From positions 186,001 through 250,000 of the forward strand of contig JAZAYU010000125.1 of NCBI GenBank assembly GCA_038501625.1: a stretch of DNA of 64,000 bases, given 5' to 3'. The DNA is from Corbicula japonica. Its lineage: Eukaryota; Mollusca; Bivalvia; Venerida; Cyrenidae. The notes under the pieces are model-generated. The model did not search any database and was not told the origin of the DNA. It saw only the letters and a program-made list of their open reading frames with translations. A program made the position numbers and the translations under genes. This document shows positions 36,178 to 47,664 of the stretch, in pieces; the first letter of the stretch is position 1, and the number at the start of each line of letters is the position of its first letter.

Positions 36178-36256
36178 CCGCCCCCCCCCCCCCCCAAAAA
36201 AAAAAAACAACAACAACATAAAAACAATAACAACATAAATAAATAAATAAATAAAA
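36178..36256 (+). repeat. Poly-C, poly-A, (AAC)n and (AAAT)n run
   Basis: Seventeen or so C, then A12, then aac and aaat units. Homopolymer lengths may be assembly-sensitive. Confidence 0.85.
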
Positions 36257-36654
36257 ATGCAAATGTTTTATTTTCGCGTGTTCAAAATTCTGTAATCTTT
36301 CGTACGGTTATTATAATTTTTTTCTGATTAAAAATTTGCATTTTCAACCAATCGCTGAGTTACTTTGATTATGGGTCCGAAACCCAGACAAAAATGACTG
36401 GTTCCCGAGCCACTACAATACTTTAATTGTACCCTGAAACTATTCGGTATGGTACAGAGTATTTAAGTTGGTATTTATGCTGACGGTGAATATTTATTAC
36501 GGTCATATAAAAATAATAAAGTAGTCGTACTCCCAAAATTATATTACAGTTTATAGTGCGATGCGTTCTGTTTTTTACAGCTACTTAAATGTTATCGTAC
36601 AAACAGGCTCCTTTCTCGTGTCTTATCGACTTACCTAATGAACAATCTTTTGTG

Positions 36655-36810
36655 GCGTAAGCGAGTTTCAGTGGGGTTGCTCGAACCCCCTTTTAGGACA
36701 GCAACATATAATTTTCATGAGGATTTTGGTTAGACAATTGGAAATTATCATGTAACCACCATAAGACTGAACCAAATTATCCTCCTTTCTTGAAATCTTG
36801 CATCCGACCT
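36655..36810 (+). repeat. Repeat family K copy
   Basis: 'gtttcagtggggttgctcgaaccccc...gcaacatataattttcatgaggattttggttaga...ataagactgaaccaaa...tcttgaaatcttgcatccgacct', collinear with 47665-47825. Confidence 0.6.
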
Positions 36811-37589
36811 GAATTATTTTTTTTACGTTTTCTTGATCCTATATTCGCATCTTTTACGCTTTTATTTCCATAGGTTAAATATGGCTAAGAATCGGTGTCT
36901 AAATCCAAAATGTTGCCCTTTTGACTATGCAGATTTTTTTTCCAGTCGTGGTGTTTCCTAATTACAATTGACAGTGTGGTCAACTGACGACATACTGTCG
37001 CCGCAGCAAAAACCCGCTTAAACCAAAATTAGCAATAAACACCTACAAAAATGTCAAAATACATGTAAATGATTGTACATCACAACATAAAAATGAAAAG
37101 GGCTATAAATGTTTAAGTGTATGAACGAATGAAAATGTGGTTTTAAGTTTATTTGATTGACGTTAGCAAAGCTAATCAACAACAAACATGGAAACAACAG
37201 AATGAATAATGGAAAAAAGCATATAAAATAAATATTAATAAATACAAGCATTTTGTTTTCAATTTTGCGCAGGTTTAGTTTTATAGCATTAAGCTCTCGG
37301 GAAATGGCGCTAATTCAAAACATTCTTGAAAATTTAACCATGCATTAATAATAATAAATTAATGCACTTTATTCTGGGCTACCCAAAATTGTCAAAAAAT
37401 CAACTGGGACTAAAGTACAATACAATCCTCTGCCCCTATATACTGACGGCTTATAAGGTGATTTTCTCAATTTTTTAATAATGCGTAGCGAATTCATTAA
37501 TCTTTATATTCGATTATAATTCAAAATAACCAAAAAATTCCATTAAAACAATATTTTAGTCGTATCCCCATGTTATGGTATATGAAATA

Positions 37590-37742
37590 TCAGGGCACAA
37601 GATCATGAAACTAAACTTGAGTACAAGTCTCGAATCTCGAGCATCTGAGGACTGTAATGGCGACAAGTTGCCTTTTCAGCCAATCGGATGCTTGAGATTT
37701 GAGGCTGGTTCCCCAGATTGAGTTTAACGATCTTGGGCACAG
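37590..37742. mobile_element. Family A hairpin MITE
   Basis: 'gggcacaagatcatgaaactaaacttgag...gagtttaacgatcttgggcac'; both arms are diverged but recognisable. Confidence 0.65.
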
Positions 37743-38015
37743 AAATTTCGTTGAGGCAATAACCGTAAAATTGATTCAGCGCGCAGGGACGTAATTTGAA
37801 AAAGCTATTTTTTGATATTGTAAATCATTTGAAAACCTATTGAAGTGTAAAATTGGGTTGTAAATTTTATCAAAACCTTTCAACATGAAAGAAGACGGAC
37901 GAAACACGTGCGTTATCTCAATCAGTTTGTAAATATATAGATCCAAAGAGTTTGAAAAGTAAACTTAATTTGAAAATGCAGGGCATTCAACTTAATCAGA
38001 ATTACAAAGTAGATT

Positions 38016-38215
38016 TTGTATAATGTATTTGTCGTTTTCAAATAAAACTGTGCAATTGCAAATGCCTCGTAACTAAACGTTGCTATGAGCCGTTTAATAT
38101 TCTTTGAATAATGCATCAGTTAATAAAAGTTTGTTACAAAAATCTTACAGATCTTGAATGTTCTGTAATGTATATATCGTTTTCAAATAAAAAAATGTGC
38201 AATTGCAAATGTCTC
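38016..38215. repeat. Direct repeat of about 55 bp, 149 bp apart
   Basis: 'taatgtatttgtcgttttcaaataaaa...tgtgcaattgcaaatgcctc' recurs at about 38167-38213. Confidence 0.65.
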
Positions 38216-38299
38216 TGAATATTGCTTAAACATTGCAAAAATTAATTTAAAGTATTTTTACAAATATTATGTAATATATAAAAGTTAAGTTAGAGACTT

Positions 38300-38670
38300 A
38301 TCCTAAATCTCAAGCATCTGATTGGCTGGAATGGAGACTACAGTTTGGCCACTCAGATGCGTGGGAATACTAGTCTCTATTTCAGCCAATCAGATGCTTT
38401 GGAATACTATTCTCCATTTCAGCCAATGAGATGCTTGGGCAAACTAATCTCCGTTTAAGCCAATCAGATTCTTGGGAATACTAGTCTCCATTTCAGCAAA
38501 TCAGATGCTTGGGAATACAAGTCTCCATTTCAGCCAATCAGATGCTTGGGAATACTAGTCTTCATTTCAGCCAATCAGATGCCTTGGCATAGTAATCTCT
38601 ATTTCAGCCAATCAGATGCTTGGAAATTCTAGTCACCATTTCAGCCAATCAGATGCTTTAGATTTCAAAA
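38300..38670. repeat. 37-bp minisatellite, 9 units, from a family A arm
   Basis: The word cagatgc (or a one-base variant) recurs at 38354, 38391, 38428, 38465, 38502, 38539, 38576, 38613 and 38650: an exact 37-bp period. Most units contain CAGCCAATCAGATGC plus 'ctagtctccattt'. The array is preceded by a normal family A arm (ctcaagcatctgattggctg). Confidence 0.92.
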
Positions 38671-40581
38671 AATTAGATTCTTTGAAAATATATAATTTCC
38701 ATAAAAATTTTTAAGCAAACAAACGAACGACCAGGTGACCTTAACGCAACTAAAGTTTGTTCCATGAAAACGGTATTTACCTTGCAACTTTAAACTTTCA
38801 ACATTCATTTACATATGCATAAGTTTAGTTTAAATTTATTTATTATACGTCGTTTGTGAAACAAGTTATTCCAGCTTATATTAAATCACGCCTGATGACT
38901 GCTTCCCGGGTTGCCAACCAGTAATCGTGCCGTATGTGGATTTGGAAAACTGCACAAGTCCCACAAGATGTGGGCAACCTTAGCATTACATTGTTTTTGA
39001 ACAGTAGCATAATACATATATACAACTGGATCTTATTGAATCTACCCCTTTACTTTTGCCAGAAACTAAGTCAATTGCAAATATTTCATGTAAAATGAGA
39101 TACAACTCGCAACAGAAATGCAAAACTTCTGCAATCAATAGAAATGACTCTTAAAGTATCATATTTAAGGAATATCGTTAAATGCCAAGAAACACATAAT
39201 TGTCTGCAAGGAAATCTTGTCGAAGAGATGTGATACATACGTGAGTTTGATTTCTAAAATTAATAATGTAGAAAGACTGCAGTTGATGCATTGCAGGTAA
39301 TAATTCATGAAACAGCACATGCCGGCTGTCATTTTATTTAATTAACAAGAGCTTCGCATGCGGTTGTCTGACGCTCGTCTGTGTCGTCAGCTTCAAATAT
39401 TACGAATTTTATAAGGATGGCAACGAATATTCGATCATAAGGGTGTTTTGGCAATAGGTAATTTATCGAAAGGATGGTTTGGCAACGGATACTCGTTCAA
39501 ATATTTTATATTAGAGAAAAACAACAAAACTTTCTTTACTCCTTTTTGCACTCTTCAAACTCTTCAATGTGACAGCGATGTAATTTTTTGATCTTGTTCT
39601 GCTTTCTGCATGTTAATTTATAAAATTAAATTTTCTTTCTTTTGCTTAATAACTGAAAAATACTTCGTTCGATTGTATTACTTTTATTCAATCAAAGAAG
39701 ACATTGTGTATTATAACAAAACATTAATGAACAAACATGAATGTAGTTTATTAACTGAGTGTTAATATAAATTTTAGCACATATTATTGTATATCAAATG
39801 TTGTATTAAAGCAATACAATGTTATTTTAATGGAGTAAATACATGCATGCATTGTTTTCTTTTCGGTGTGGCTGAGTAAGGTCTCCCGCGGTAGAGAAAG
39901 CCCTCTCACATTTAGCACATTTGTGATTTTCCCTTCACCATGGACACAACCTCTGAAATAAAGAGTAGTTGCTGACTTTTACTATTCGTAACTTTAAAAA
40001 TTTTATATAAGATTTTTTTGCATACTTGTCTAATGTGTATTTCAAACCTTGAAATCGAAATCCCAGGGCTGCAGGTTACGTGATAAATGATTGATTTATA
40101 GTATAGTACGCTATCATTCGGTTGACAGTCACGTAACAAATTTATTAATTTAAATATGGTCCACCAGCAAACAATTTAAATAAGATCATGTTCAGTTATA
40201 CAAACGGGGTATCACCTGCCTGTCTACTTATCCATAACAAGTTATACATTTAAATCTTGTGCCAATATTAGCCTTTGATAGTACGGGAAATGTATATAAT
40301 ATCAGTCTATTGTCTTTTAGATCTGTGCCTACAGTTTTATGGGCCGAGAGTTCAGATTTGGTATTTCCGTGTTATCTCTTACTTTAAACGAAGGTCATGT
40401 TTTAAAATATGACATTCACTAGTAACTTTTTATTATAAATCCTAAAACATACTTTAAAAATTGAAATTGAATTTGTTTTCTTCATGCAAGATAATACTTT
40501 TCGGTTACACAAACTGTGACGTTTAAGCAACACTCGTTTATTATGGCATTTAATTGTTAACACACTTTATAGTTGGGACGT
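38671..40581. other. AT-rich spacer
   Basis: No gene recognised. 'aattaacaagagcttcgcatgcgg' at about 39341 resembles the AACAAGAG left end of the rolling-circle-like families, without a following body. 36811-37589 is likewise empty. Confidence 0.45.
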
Positions 40582-40800
40582 TTCAAATCAAATCAAATCA
40601 AATCATTTTATTGGTTTAAATCCAAACAAACAGGATTGTTACCACAACAGTACAAAGATAATACAAACATACAATGCATAGTCATGTAGTTATAATCAAA
40701 AGTAATAAATAGAGAAATATACAACAAGCGGAGATTGTTAATCCAGTATGTGGATTTCCATTCCGTAACAGTGCTTGCTTGTTAAGCTATAAACATAACC
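40582..40800 (-). repeat. LINE 3' UTR and (GATTT)n tail
   Basis: On the minus strand the ORF is followed by about 180 bp of non-coding sequence, an AATAAA (plus strand tttatt near 40600) and four to five copies of GATTT. Short tandem tails instead of poly(A) mark the 3' ends of several LINE clades. Confidence 0.65.
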
Positions 40801-41349
40801 CTATGATAACTTTGACAGTCTTAATTGATATAAATTATGAATGCTGTAAATGCATATTTTTAAAATATCACTGTCGGTACATGAATTGCCTAAAATAAAT
40901 TTCAATTTCTCTCCATCATTAAGCAAACTAAATGATGGTACACAGTCATTCAACAGATTAACCATATTATTCCTTTCTGTCTGCAGCTCATTACATTTCA
41001 AAACAAAGTGTATCTCATCTTCAACATCTAATTTACAAAGAGGACAGGTACGCTCCTCTAAAGGGATATTTAGGTGGCGTCCTTTTTCAATTAACAAATT
41101 GCTATTACTTATTCTTAATTTGACAAAAGTGGATACTGCTTTTCTGTCAGCATTAACTAACAAATATTTTCCTAATTCATATTTTGTTTTAATATTTCTG
41201 TAAGTTCTAAGTTTGTTTCCATTTGGTTTTGAGTTATCATTATGAAGATGGTTTTGCCAAAATGTAATGAATCGTTCTTTTAATCTTGTAAAAATTGCAG
41301 AACGTAACCGTTTCAATGAGCGCCGCCATTTTCTAGTGCTTGGTACCAA
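40801..41349 (-). mobile_element. Non-LTR retrotransposon, C-terminal part of ORF2
   Basis: An uninterrupted 182-residue frame. Near the middle it has CPLCKLDVEDEIHFVLKC, a C-x2-C-x8-H-x4-C arrangement typical of the zinc-binding domain that follows reverse transcriptase in LINE ORF2 proteins. Upstream RT domains are missing, so the copy is 5'-truncated. The lack of stops or frameshifts suggests a recent insertion. The initiating codon given by the frame is TTG with a stop just upstream, so this is a remnant and not a gene. Confidence 0.75.
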
Positions 41350-41651
41350 AACATTGTATCACGTGATTCCTACCCCTGAATTTTGTGAAGCGGAACTGGC
41401 CAGTTCTAGTGGATGTTTAGGCTATAGAACTTAACTTTAAAGAATACACAAATATCATCCCGGAAAAAGGTGAAGTTTTCATAACTGGCGACAACAAGGT
41501 CGGTATATACCGTTCTACTGAAAGAAAAACTGAAAACAAAACTCAATGACCCAGTAAAGAGAAAAGAAAAGAGTTCATTGAAGTTCACAGGGGTAGGAAT
41601 CATGTGATATAATGTTTTGGTACCAAGCACTAGAAAATAGCGGCTATTGAT
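41313..41651. repeat. Inverted repeat (about 65-bp arms) next to the LINE fragment
   Basis: The arms 41313-41379 and 41588-41651 are about 90% identical in opposite orientation (shared core TTTCTAGTGCTTGGTACCAA), separated by about 208 bp. The left arm overlaps the 5' break of the LINE fragment. It could be a twin-priming inversion or an older foldback element. Confidence 0.6.
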
Positions 41652-41745
41652 TAAACGAGCCACAATTGAATGACTAGTTTACCAGTGACGTTTTAAGTGA
41701 CTAAAGCTGTGAAACACGAAGCCACAGCATCTGTAAGGTGCTTAA

Positions 41746-41951
41746 GGTACTGCGCATTTTGCATCGATTTGCCATACACAAAAAAGAAAAATATAAAAAT
41801 CTCTCGAACGGCACAATGCACGTCAATCAAACTTTGCACAAATAAATGCTATAAGTGTATGATTATTTTGCATACATTAAGGAAAGTTAGAACAGTAGAT
41901 ATATTTTTCTTTTTTTGTCTATGGCAAAGCAATCGCGAGGTGCGCAATACC
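41746..41951. mobile_element. 206-bp TTAA MITE related to family H
   Basis: TTAA at 41742-41745 and 41952-41955; ends GGTACTGCGCA / TGCGCAATACC. It shares 'caatcaaactttgcacaaa' with family H, so it is a diverged relative. Confidence 0.75.
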
Positions 41952-42269
41952 TTAAGTCTTACAATCACCGCCGTTTCCTGTTCCAGCGGGTGTGAAGGAA
42001 TGGACAATAGGTGCGAGTGTCGCTTGCCAAACCGACAACCATTATACGTAGGCGATCCCATGATGTCAGGAAAATAACAACTGGCCAGCTAATTAAAAGT
42101 ACCAAATCAAGCAGCTTTTATGAAGTTCAAGACTTGATAATTGCTGTGACAATTTAAGGAATCGTTAACGTTTCTGCAGCCTCGTGAAGTTGTTTTGAAG
42201 ACCGTCAAATAAACGGAGAGTATTTCTGCATATTTTCATTAACACTTTGCACAATGGCTTCTTGCTGTT

Positions 42270-42660
42270 ATCCATGGGCACAGAGCATGATCAGGGTCTA
42301 CAATGTTCGCTTTATTTATCCCTTTCCTCATTAGATATACCTTTATTGCGAAGGCGAACAGTTTAGATCCAGATCAGACGGCACATCCGTGCCGTCTGAT
42401 CAGGATCTAAACTGTTTGCTATTTTAATCAATTAGGTTATTTCTAACTAAAATGCGACCAGTGCAGATCCTGATCAGACGGCACGGATGTGCCGGCTGAT
42501 CTGGATCTACACTGGTCACACATGTGTTAAAAGGTGTATATATGAAGGAAAGGGCTATTTCTGATCAAGAAGGTGGCCAGCTTAGACGGCACGGATGACA
42601 TGCCGGCTGATCTGGATATACACTGTTCGCGCATGCGATAAAACCCGTATATACTCGTAT
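42270..42660. mobile_element. MITE family B: complete copy with partial copies on both sides
   Basis: The core copy spans about 42320-42553 (ccctttcctcattagatac ... tgaaggaaaggg). The flanking pieces 42270-42312 and 42554-42650 are half palindromes. Confidence 0.72.
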
Positions 42661-42894
42661 ATAAAACCCGATAATTTACCTGTCGGAAACAGACGAGCTA
42701 AATTACAGAAACAGTATGGTTCCCCGTTGCACATAACCGTATTGGTATATTTCTGACGATAAGCGACTAACCGTATTGGTATATTTCCGGCGATAAGATT
42801 CCGTTTAAATATTTAATTTTGGTCCGAAATTTACGGGTTCAAAGCAACGTTTTGAAGCTTGGTATTAAGTTTAGCTGAGGTAATTCATAGTAAT

Positions 42895-43365
42895 CAGTCA
42901 GTGGCGGATCATGCGAAGGTCAGGTGGGTTGCTCGAACCCCAGTCTGGGCAGCAATATTTAATTTTTATGGGACTTTGGCCACACATAGAGCGGATCATT
43001 AGCTCAGTGGTTAGCGCGTCTGTCTCTGAGTCCAGGGATCGCTGGTTCGATCCTCCGCTACTCCAACTAAAATAACTAACAGTCTTTCGGAAGAGACGTT
43101 AAACCGAGGTCCAGTGTAGTGGTGCTATGCACCAGGCGCTTTAAAGAACCAGGGACGATTCTGGAGTTCGAGAGTCCTCTGTATCTTGCGCTAGCATCCA
43201 AAAACCTAAAATGACTAACACTCTTCTGGAGGTGTCGCTCATATGGGCTTCCGGTAGCGGCGATAAATAAAACTAAATACAAAATACGGCCACAAAGTTA
43301 GGAATTAAGATACTGAAGGACAACCATAAACGACCCCTTTCTGGAAATCTTGAGTCCTACCCTGT
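42895..43365 (+). repeat. Repeat family K copy interrupted by the SINE
   Basis: The head (agtggcggatcatgcgaaggtcaggtgggttgctcgaacccc) and 'gcaatatttaatttttatggg' precede the SINE; the tail (cgacccctttctggaaatcttgagtcctaccc) resumes after it. Confidence 0.65.
42990..43286 (+). mobile_element. tRNA-derived SINE, full copy with target duplication
   Basis: The head has RNA polymerase III A-box (TAGCTCAGTGGTTAGCG) and B-box (GGTTCGATCC) sequences of a tRNA. A tRNA-unrelated body follows (AGACGTTAAACCGAGGTCC...), then an A-rich tail (ataaataaaactaaatacaaaa). GGCCACA flanks both sides (42980-42986 and just after the tail), consistent with a target-site duplication. It sits inside a copy of repeat family K. 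Confidence 0.85.
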
Positions 43366-43549
43366 CAGTGAAGTCAGAGAAACTTAAAACGTTAAAGCAA
43401 GGTATTCGAAGCTATTACAACAATACGCCTTGCAAAATCGACTTAGTTCGAAACTCACAAACACATTTAATTTTATTTTACCTGCCTATAATGACCATTC
43501 GTTTTAAAAGATCACGATTCAGATCATTTGCTTCGATGTACAAGGCCCC

Positions 43550-43655
43550 AAAATCAAAAAAAATCTGAAACTGGAAACCAGTCTCCAATATCAAGCATCT
43601 GATTGGCTGAAATGACGATTGGTCATGCAGTTTTATGATCTTGGGTCCCTCGTGA
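43550..43655. mobile_element. Family A hairpin MITE, right arm deleted
   Basis: 'ctgaaactggaaaccagtctccaatatcaagcatctgattggctgaaatgacg' joins directly to 'cagttttatgatcttgggtcc'. Confidence 0.65.
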
Positions 43656-44401
43656 CTCAGCTGCTTTAAATAAAATCATACACCGTCGGTTTCACCGGGA
43701 TAATGGTCTGAAATGAAATAATTTGTGCAAATGTTCCTTAAAAATCGCAAATATATACACACGATAGATTTTTTATTAAATGCAACGGCAAAACATCTCC
43801 CTATCAATTCCGTCATTTTGGGACATACCTAATCCTAAAGTTTGTAAACATGGAGATAAATGTGCAAACAGTTTGTCAGAAACGATTGTTTGTTCAAACA
43901 GAAATAAGTATTTGGACAGAAATAGACCTACGAAAACTCTAAATGAGGAAGAAACGTTTGCACATTCTCGATTTACGACATCCGCCCGAGCCTTGAAGTT
44001 AGATTCACAAAGTTAATATTATTTTCGTGAAGTATTTTTGTTTAAAGTGATAAAGTTAACAAACAGTACCATTTCATTTTGCAAACATTTTGCTAACACT
44101 TATTTTCGATAATTTTTGCAGGTATTATGTTATTGTTTCGGCAGAACACAAATAAGTGCAGTTTCAACATGCTCACGATTTAGTTGTGCACGATATAAAT
44201 TCGCGAAGGATTTGAAATCGCGGATATTTCCCGAAATATCCGAATATTATACACATACGAAACGATGGTTACTCCGATCATCCCGTCGTGTTGATTGGAT
44301 ACGCGTATAAAACTCTACTTTTGATTGTTCCATTTGAAGAGTCGACTTAATTTCAACCAATCAGATGGTTGAGATTTCCTATGTTCTTAAACGAAAAAAT
44401 A

Positions 44402-44512
44402 TTATGTCAACGTTGCTAGACAGATTCTTAACACAAGAATGCCAACGTTGCTGGACAGGTTCTTAACACAAGAATGTCAACGTTGCTGGACAGGTTCTTA
44501 ACACAAGAATGA
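44402..44512 (+). repeat. 35-bp tandem repeat, 3 copies
   Basis: Units start at 44404, 44439 and 44474 (atgtcaacgttgctggacag, then gttcttaacacaaga). Confidence 0.9.
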
Positions 44513-44969
44513 ACACAATGAAATGTGCCAAGTGCTACTTGTTGCGTTTTGAACTCAATCACTTTTATTTTTTTATTACCCGGCTCTGAAATGCTCGTTT
44601 GTTTTTCGTTTCGTAGAACAAGGGAAACAACTCAAAACAAAATAGTACTGGACATGAAAGAGTTATAGATCTCCACCTGTTAATTTTCAATATATAACAC
44701 AAATCAATTCCTTGAATATTAATAAAATTTGGTAAGTAGTACGGAAAAGGCGACAAAAGAAATACGGAAAACCACTCCGAACAGTTAACCAATGGACGGA
44801 TTTCTTCAGAACATGCATACCACATTCAAATTTTCCTTTTCATTTGATTAAAATATTACTTTTCTCATTTATTTTCTTTTGCAGAATAGAGCAACTGAAG
44901 ATCAGTGTATGTTTGTGTTTGCAATAATTGTTTTTTGTTGTTGTTGTTGGTTTTTCTTTTTTTGTTTTG

Positions 44970-44989
44970 GGGGGGGGGGGGGGGGGTAT
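44970..44989 (+). repeat. Poly-G tract
   Basis: About 17 G after a (TTG)n stretch; the length may be unreliable. Confidence 0.8.
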
Positions 44990-45189
44990 ATAGTTGATTT
45001 TTCCCGTTACGAATTTTCTGTCGCAGAAGAGAGCCACAAAAGACCAGTATTATGTTAGTGTTGGTAATTTTTTTCTTTATTTAGCCTATAAACTGTTGTT
45101 TTTTTTTTCTGAAATTTTCTGTAGCAGAAGAGAACAACCGCAAAAACAAGGGAACGTGTCCGAGGACATTATGTTAGAGTGGTTTTAAT

Positions 45190-45926
45190 TTTTTTGCTTT
45201 CCAAACAATTCCCATACAATAATGATAGACTAAAAGAATGATAGATAAATGTACAGGGTGTCCGAAAAGAAAGGTAACACTTTCATAATTTTCATTAATT
45301 TTTAATGTTGGGAAAATTGCATTAAAATACGCACATATATACACCAAATGTGTAATTTTGTTTCGTTTAAATAGTAATTATGTCAAAGAATGTCATTTCA
45401 CTAACATTTTAAGGATACATTTTGATTTAATTTCAATAATACGTATAAATTTTAGATTATATCAATAAATAAGTACATACACATTTTATGTAATTTCATT
45501 AGTTACTTACATTCAAAATTTATGTAATTTCAATCGTTAATGACGTTTAAATTTATGAAATTTTAATCGTTAATGACGTACAAATTTTAGTATGTTTCAA
45601 TAATTAATGACGTTCTCAAGATGACGTCTCTTCTTCAGCTTTCTTTGTTCAACTCCCAATGTGTAATTGTTAATAAAATGTTCACACATTTCAAATTACA
45701 TTTATTGAAAACAACATTTGCAGGTGTCCAAGACAAAACAAGTGATAATAGTTAGAAGTAAAAATGGTTTCCATATATAGCCATCTACTAGAAATTCTGA
45801 ACTTGTTTACGAATGTGATGATGACCTTCAACACCATGGTATTTGGTTGTGTATTTTTGGTAAGATGATGACCTTCAACTCTGGTATATGGTTAGGTGTA
45901 TATCTTAGGTAAAAGATTATAGACAC
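45190..45926. other. AT-rich spacer with short repeats
   Basis: 'tacagggtgtccgaaaagaaagg' at 45252 resembles a mariner-type terminus but no partner end was found. 'ttcaatcgttaatgacgt' recurs three times at 45525-45612, spaced about 40 bp. Confidence 0.4.
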
Positions 45927-45930
45927 TTAA

Positions 45931-46604
45931 GGGCTTACCACACTCCTCCCAAGCACGTTCATCGATAAAAAAGAAAATTATCAAAATCTCAATAACGACA
46001 AAATGCCGTTAAATGAAACTTTGCACAAATATTTTGCATATGGTAATTCACGTTAGAAAAGTAAAGAAAAATAGCGAGATCTAAAAATTCCCTCAACTTC
46101 TATTTACATAAATTCACAAAAACTAAACAACACAAAACATCATTTTAAACGCCCACATGAGTAATATACTGACAACAATTTCTTGTGTCCTCGTGACCTA
46201 CATATGAAAATTTTAAAAGATATTTGTAAAAGTGTGTCTGACCTTCAATTTCCTGGTCGCTTTGTGGTCACGCAAACGGATGACAATCACTGATTTCTCT
46301 TTTAGTAGTTGAAAGTTCTTTACAAAGTACACAACATTTTCTTGTCAGTATCATACACTCACGTGGAAATTTAAAATTATGTTTTGTATTGCTTAGTTTT
46401 TGTGAATTTATCTAAATAGAATTTTAAGGAATGTTTAGGTCTAGAATTTTTTCTTTACTTTTCTAACGTGTCTTTCTGTATGCAGAATAAAGATAAATTA
46501 GTAACATTCATTTGTGCAACGTTTCATTGAACGGCATTTTGTCATTAAGATTTTTATAATTTCTTTTTATCGATGAACGTTCTTGGGAAGAGTGTGGTAA
46601 GCCC
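45931..46604. mobile_element. 674-bp TTAA element family H, complete
   Basis: TTAA at 45927-45930 and 46605-46608. Terminal inverted repeats of about 100 bp begin GGGCTTACCACACTCCTCCC and include the 'cgataaaaa.gaaaattat' and 'gccgttaaatgaaactttgc' blocks and their complements. No open frame of note; non-autonomous, with piggyBac-like target preference. Confidence 0.85.
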
Positions 46605-46620
46605 TTAAATAAATTAAAGC

Positions 46621-46745
46621 AGAAGATGCCGCAATGCGACAAACCAGGTTTTTCTTCTTTAATTTATGTGAACAAGGGGCATAACTATGACAGAATACAG
46701 TCAAGAGTTATGAAACTTGTCCTGATATTTGTGATGTCAGACAAC
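46621..46745 (+). repeat. Repeat family E fragment
   Basis: 'gcagaagatgccgcaatgcgacaaaccaggtttttctt...gaacaaggggcataactatgacagaatacagtc'; the same head occurs at 63916-64000. Confidence 0.6.
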
Positions 46746-46936
46746 TACTGTAGTATCATTAAATTTCGCGAGGACGAATTTTCACGTTAAACACGTAAAT
46801 AACAAATTCGCGGGGGCTTAAATTCGCGCAACTGTATTTTCCTATAGAGAAAAACTGTAAAATGGTTTAATTTCGCTGGGTTTGAATTTCGCGCTCTTGT
46901 CGAAAATTAAACCAGCGCGAAATAAAATGATTTAAC
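46746..46936. mobile_element. MITE family I
   Basis: 'ctgtagtatcattaaatttcgcgaggacg' to 'agcgcgaaataaaatgatttaacag'; inverted ends. Confidence 0.6.
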
Positions 46937-47229
46937 AGTATTTTAAGTTTCAAAGCCAAACCTTGAATGGTTATCGAGAAAAAGTGAACTTAAACAAAAA
47001 TATTAATGATATATTGACGCCCACGAGCCAATCGAAATACTCCAATCTAATAACCAGGGTTTCCCAAAGAAAACCTGACTAAAACGAAGTGTTTCACACA
47101 GTACAGCAACAAAAAATCATAATTCTGCATGTAAAAAAAAAGAAGAAAGAATCATACATCAGATGATTGTTGTTTCAGTACAGATGAGCTAGTATGTTAG
47201 TCGAATGACAATCTTGTGTTTGACGATTT

Positions 47230-47620
47230 ACTGCATACACAGGGTTTTTATCGCATATGCGACCAGACCAGGTTAGATCCAGATCAGCTAAAAATCAATG
47301 CCACCTGATCTGGATTTACACTAGCTGCTTGTCTGTCAGAAACCCCTAATGAATCTAACAGGGAAGTGTAGATCGTAATCAGATGTCACGGATACGCCGG
47401 CTGACCTGTGCCCAAGGTTATAAAACTGAGCATGGAAACCAGTCTCAAATCTCAAGCATCTGATTGGCTGAAATGGCGACCGGTCGCCATTTCAGCCAAT
47501 CAGATGCTTGAGATTTGAGACTGGTTTCCAAACTCAGTTTTATAACCTTCAGCCCTGGATCTACACCGTTCACCCATGCAATAAAAGCCGTACCAGTATG
47601 TATGGAGCAAAGGGTAAAAT
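47230..47620. mobile_element. MITE family B split by a family A hairpin
   Basis: Family B at 47240-47408 stops at '...cggctgacctg'. A complete, nearly perfect hairpin (about 47409-47558) follows, and family B resumes with 'gatctacaccgttcacccatgc'. CTG on both sides may be a 3-bp target duplication. Confidence 0.78.
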
Positions 47621-47664
47621 ACTAAATGCTTGTTGAGCAGTTTTTTTCTGAGTTCTTTAAAGCT

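Noticed and set aside
38335..38670. CRISPR-like regular array
   Set aside because: Continuous 37-bp tandem units with no spacers, in an animal genome.
41697..42077. 126-codon + strand frame
   Set aside because: It runs across the 206-bp TTAA MITE and its flanks; no conserved domain.
43780..44016. 78-codon ATG frame with Cys-Lys-His-Gly-Asp-Lys-Cys
   Set aside because: Protein-like at first sight, but isolated, without splice support or recognised homology.
45252..45290. Mariner-like terminus 'cagggtgtccgaaaagaaagg'
   Set aside because: No matching inverted end or transposase remnant found nearby.
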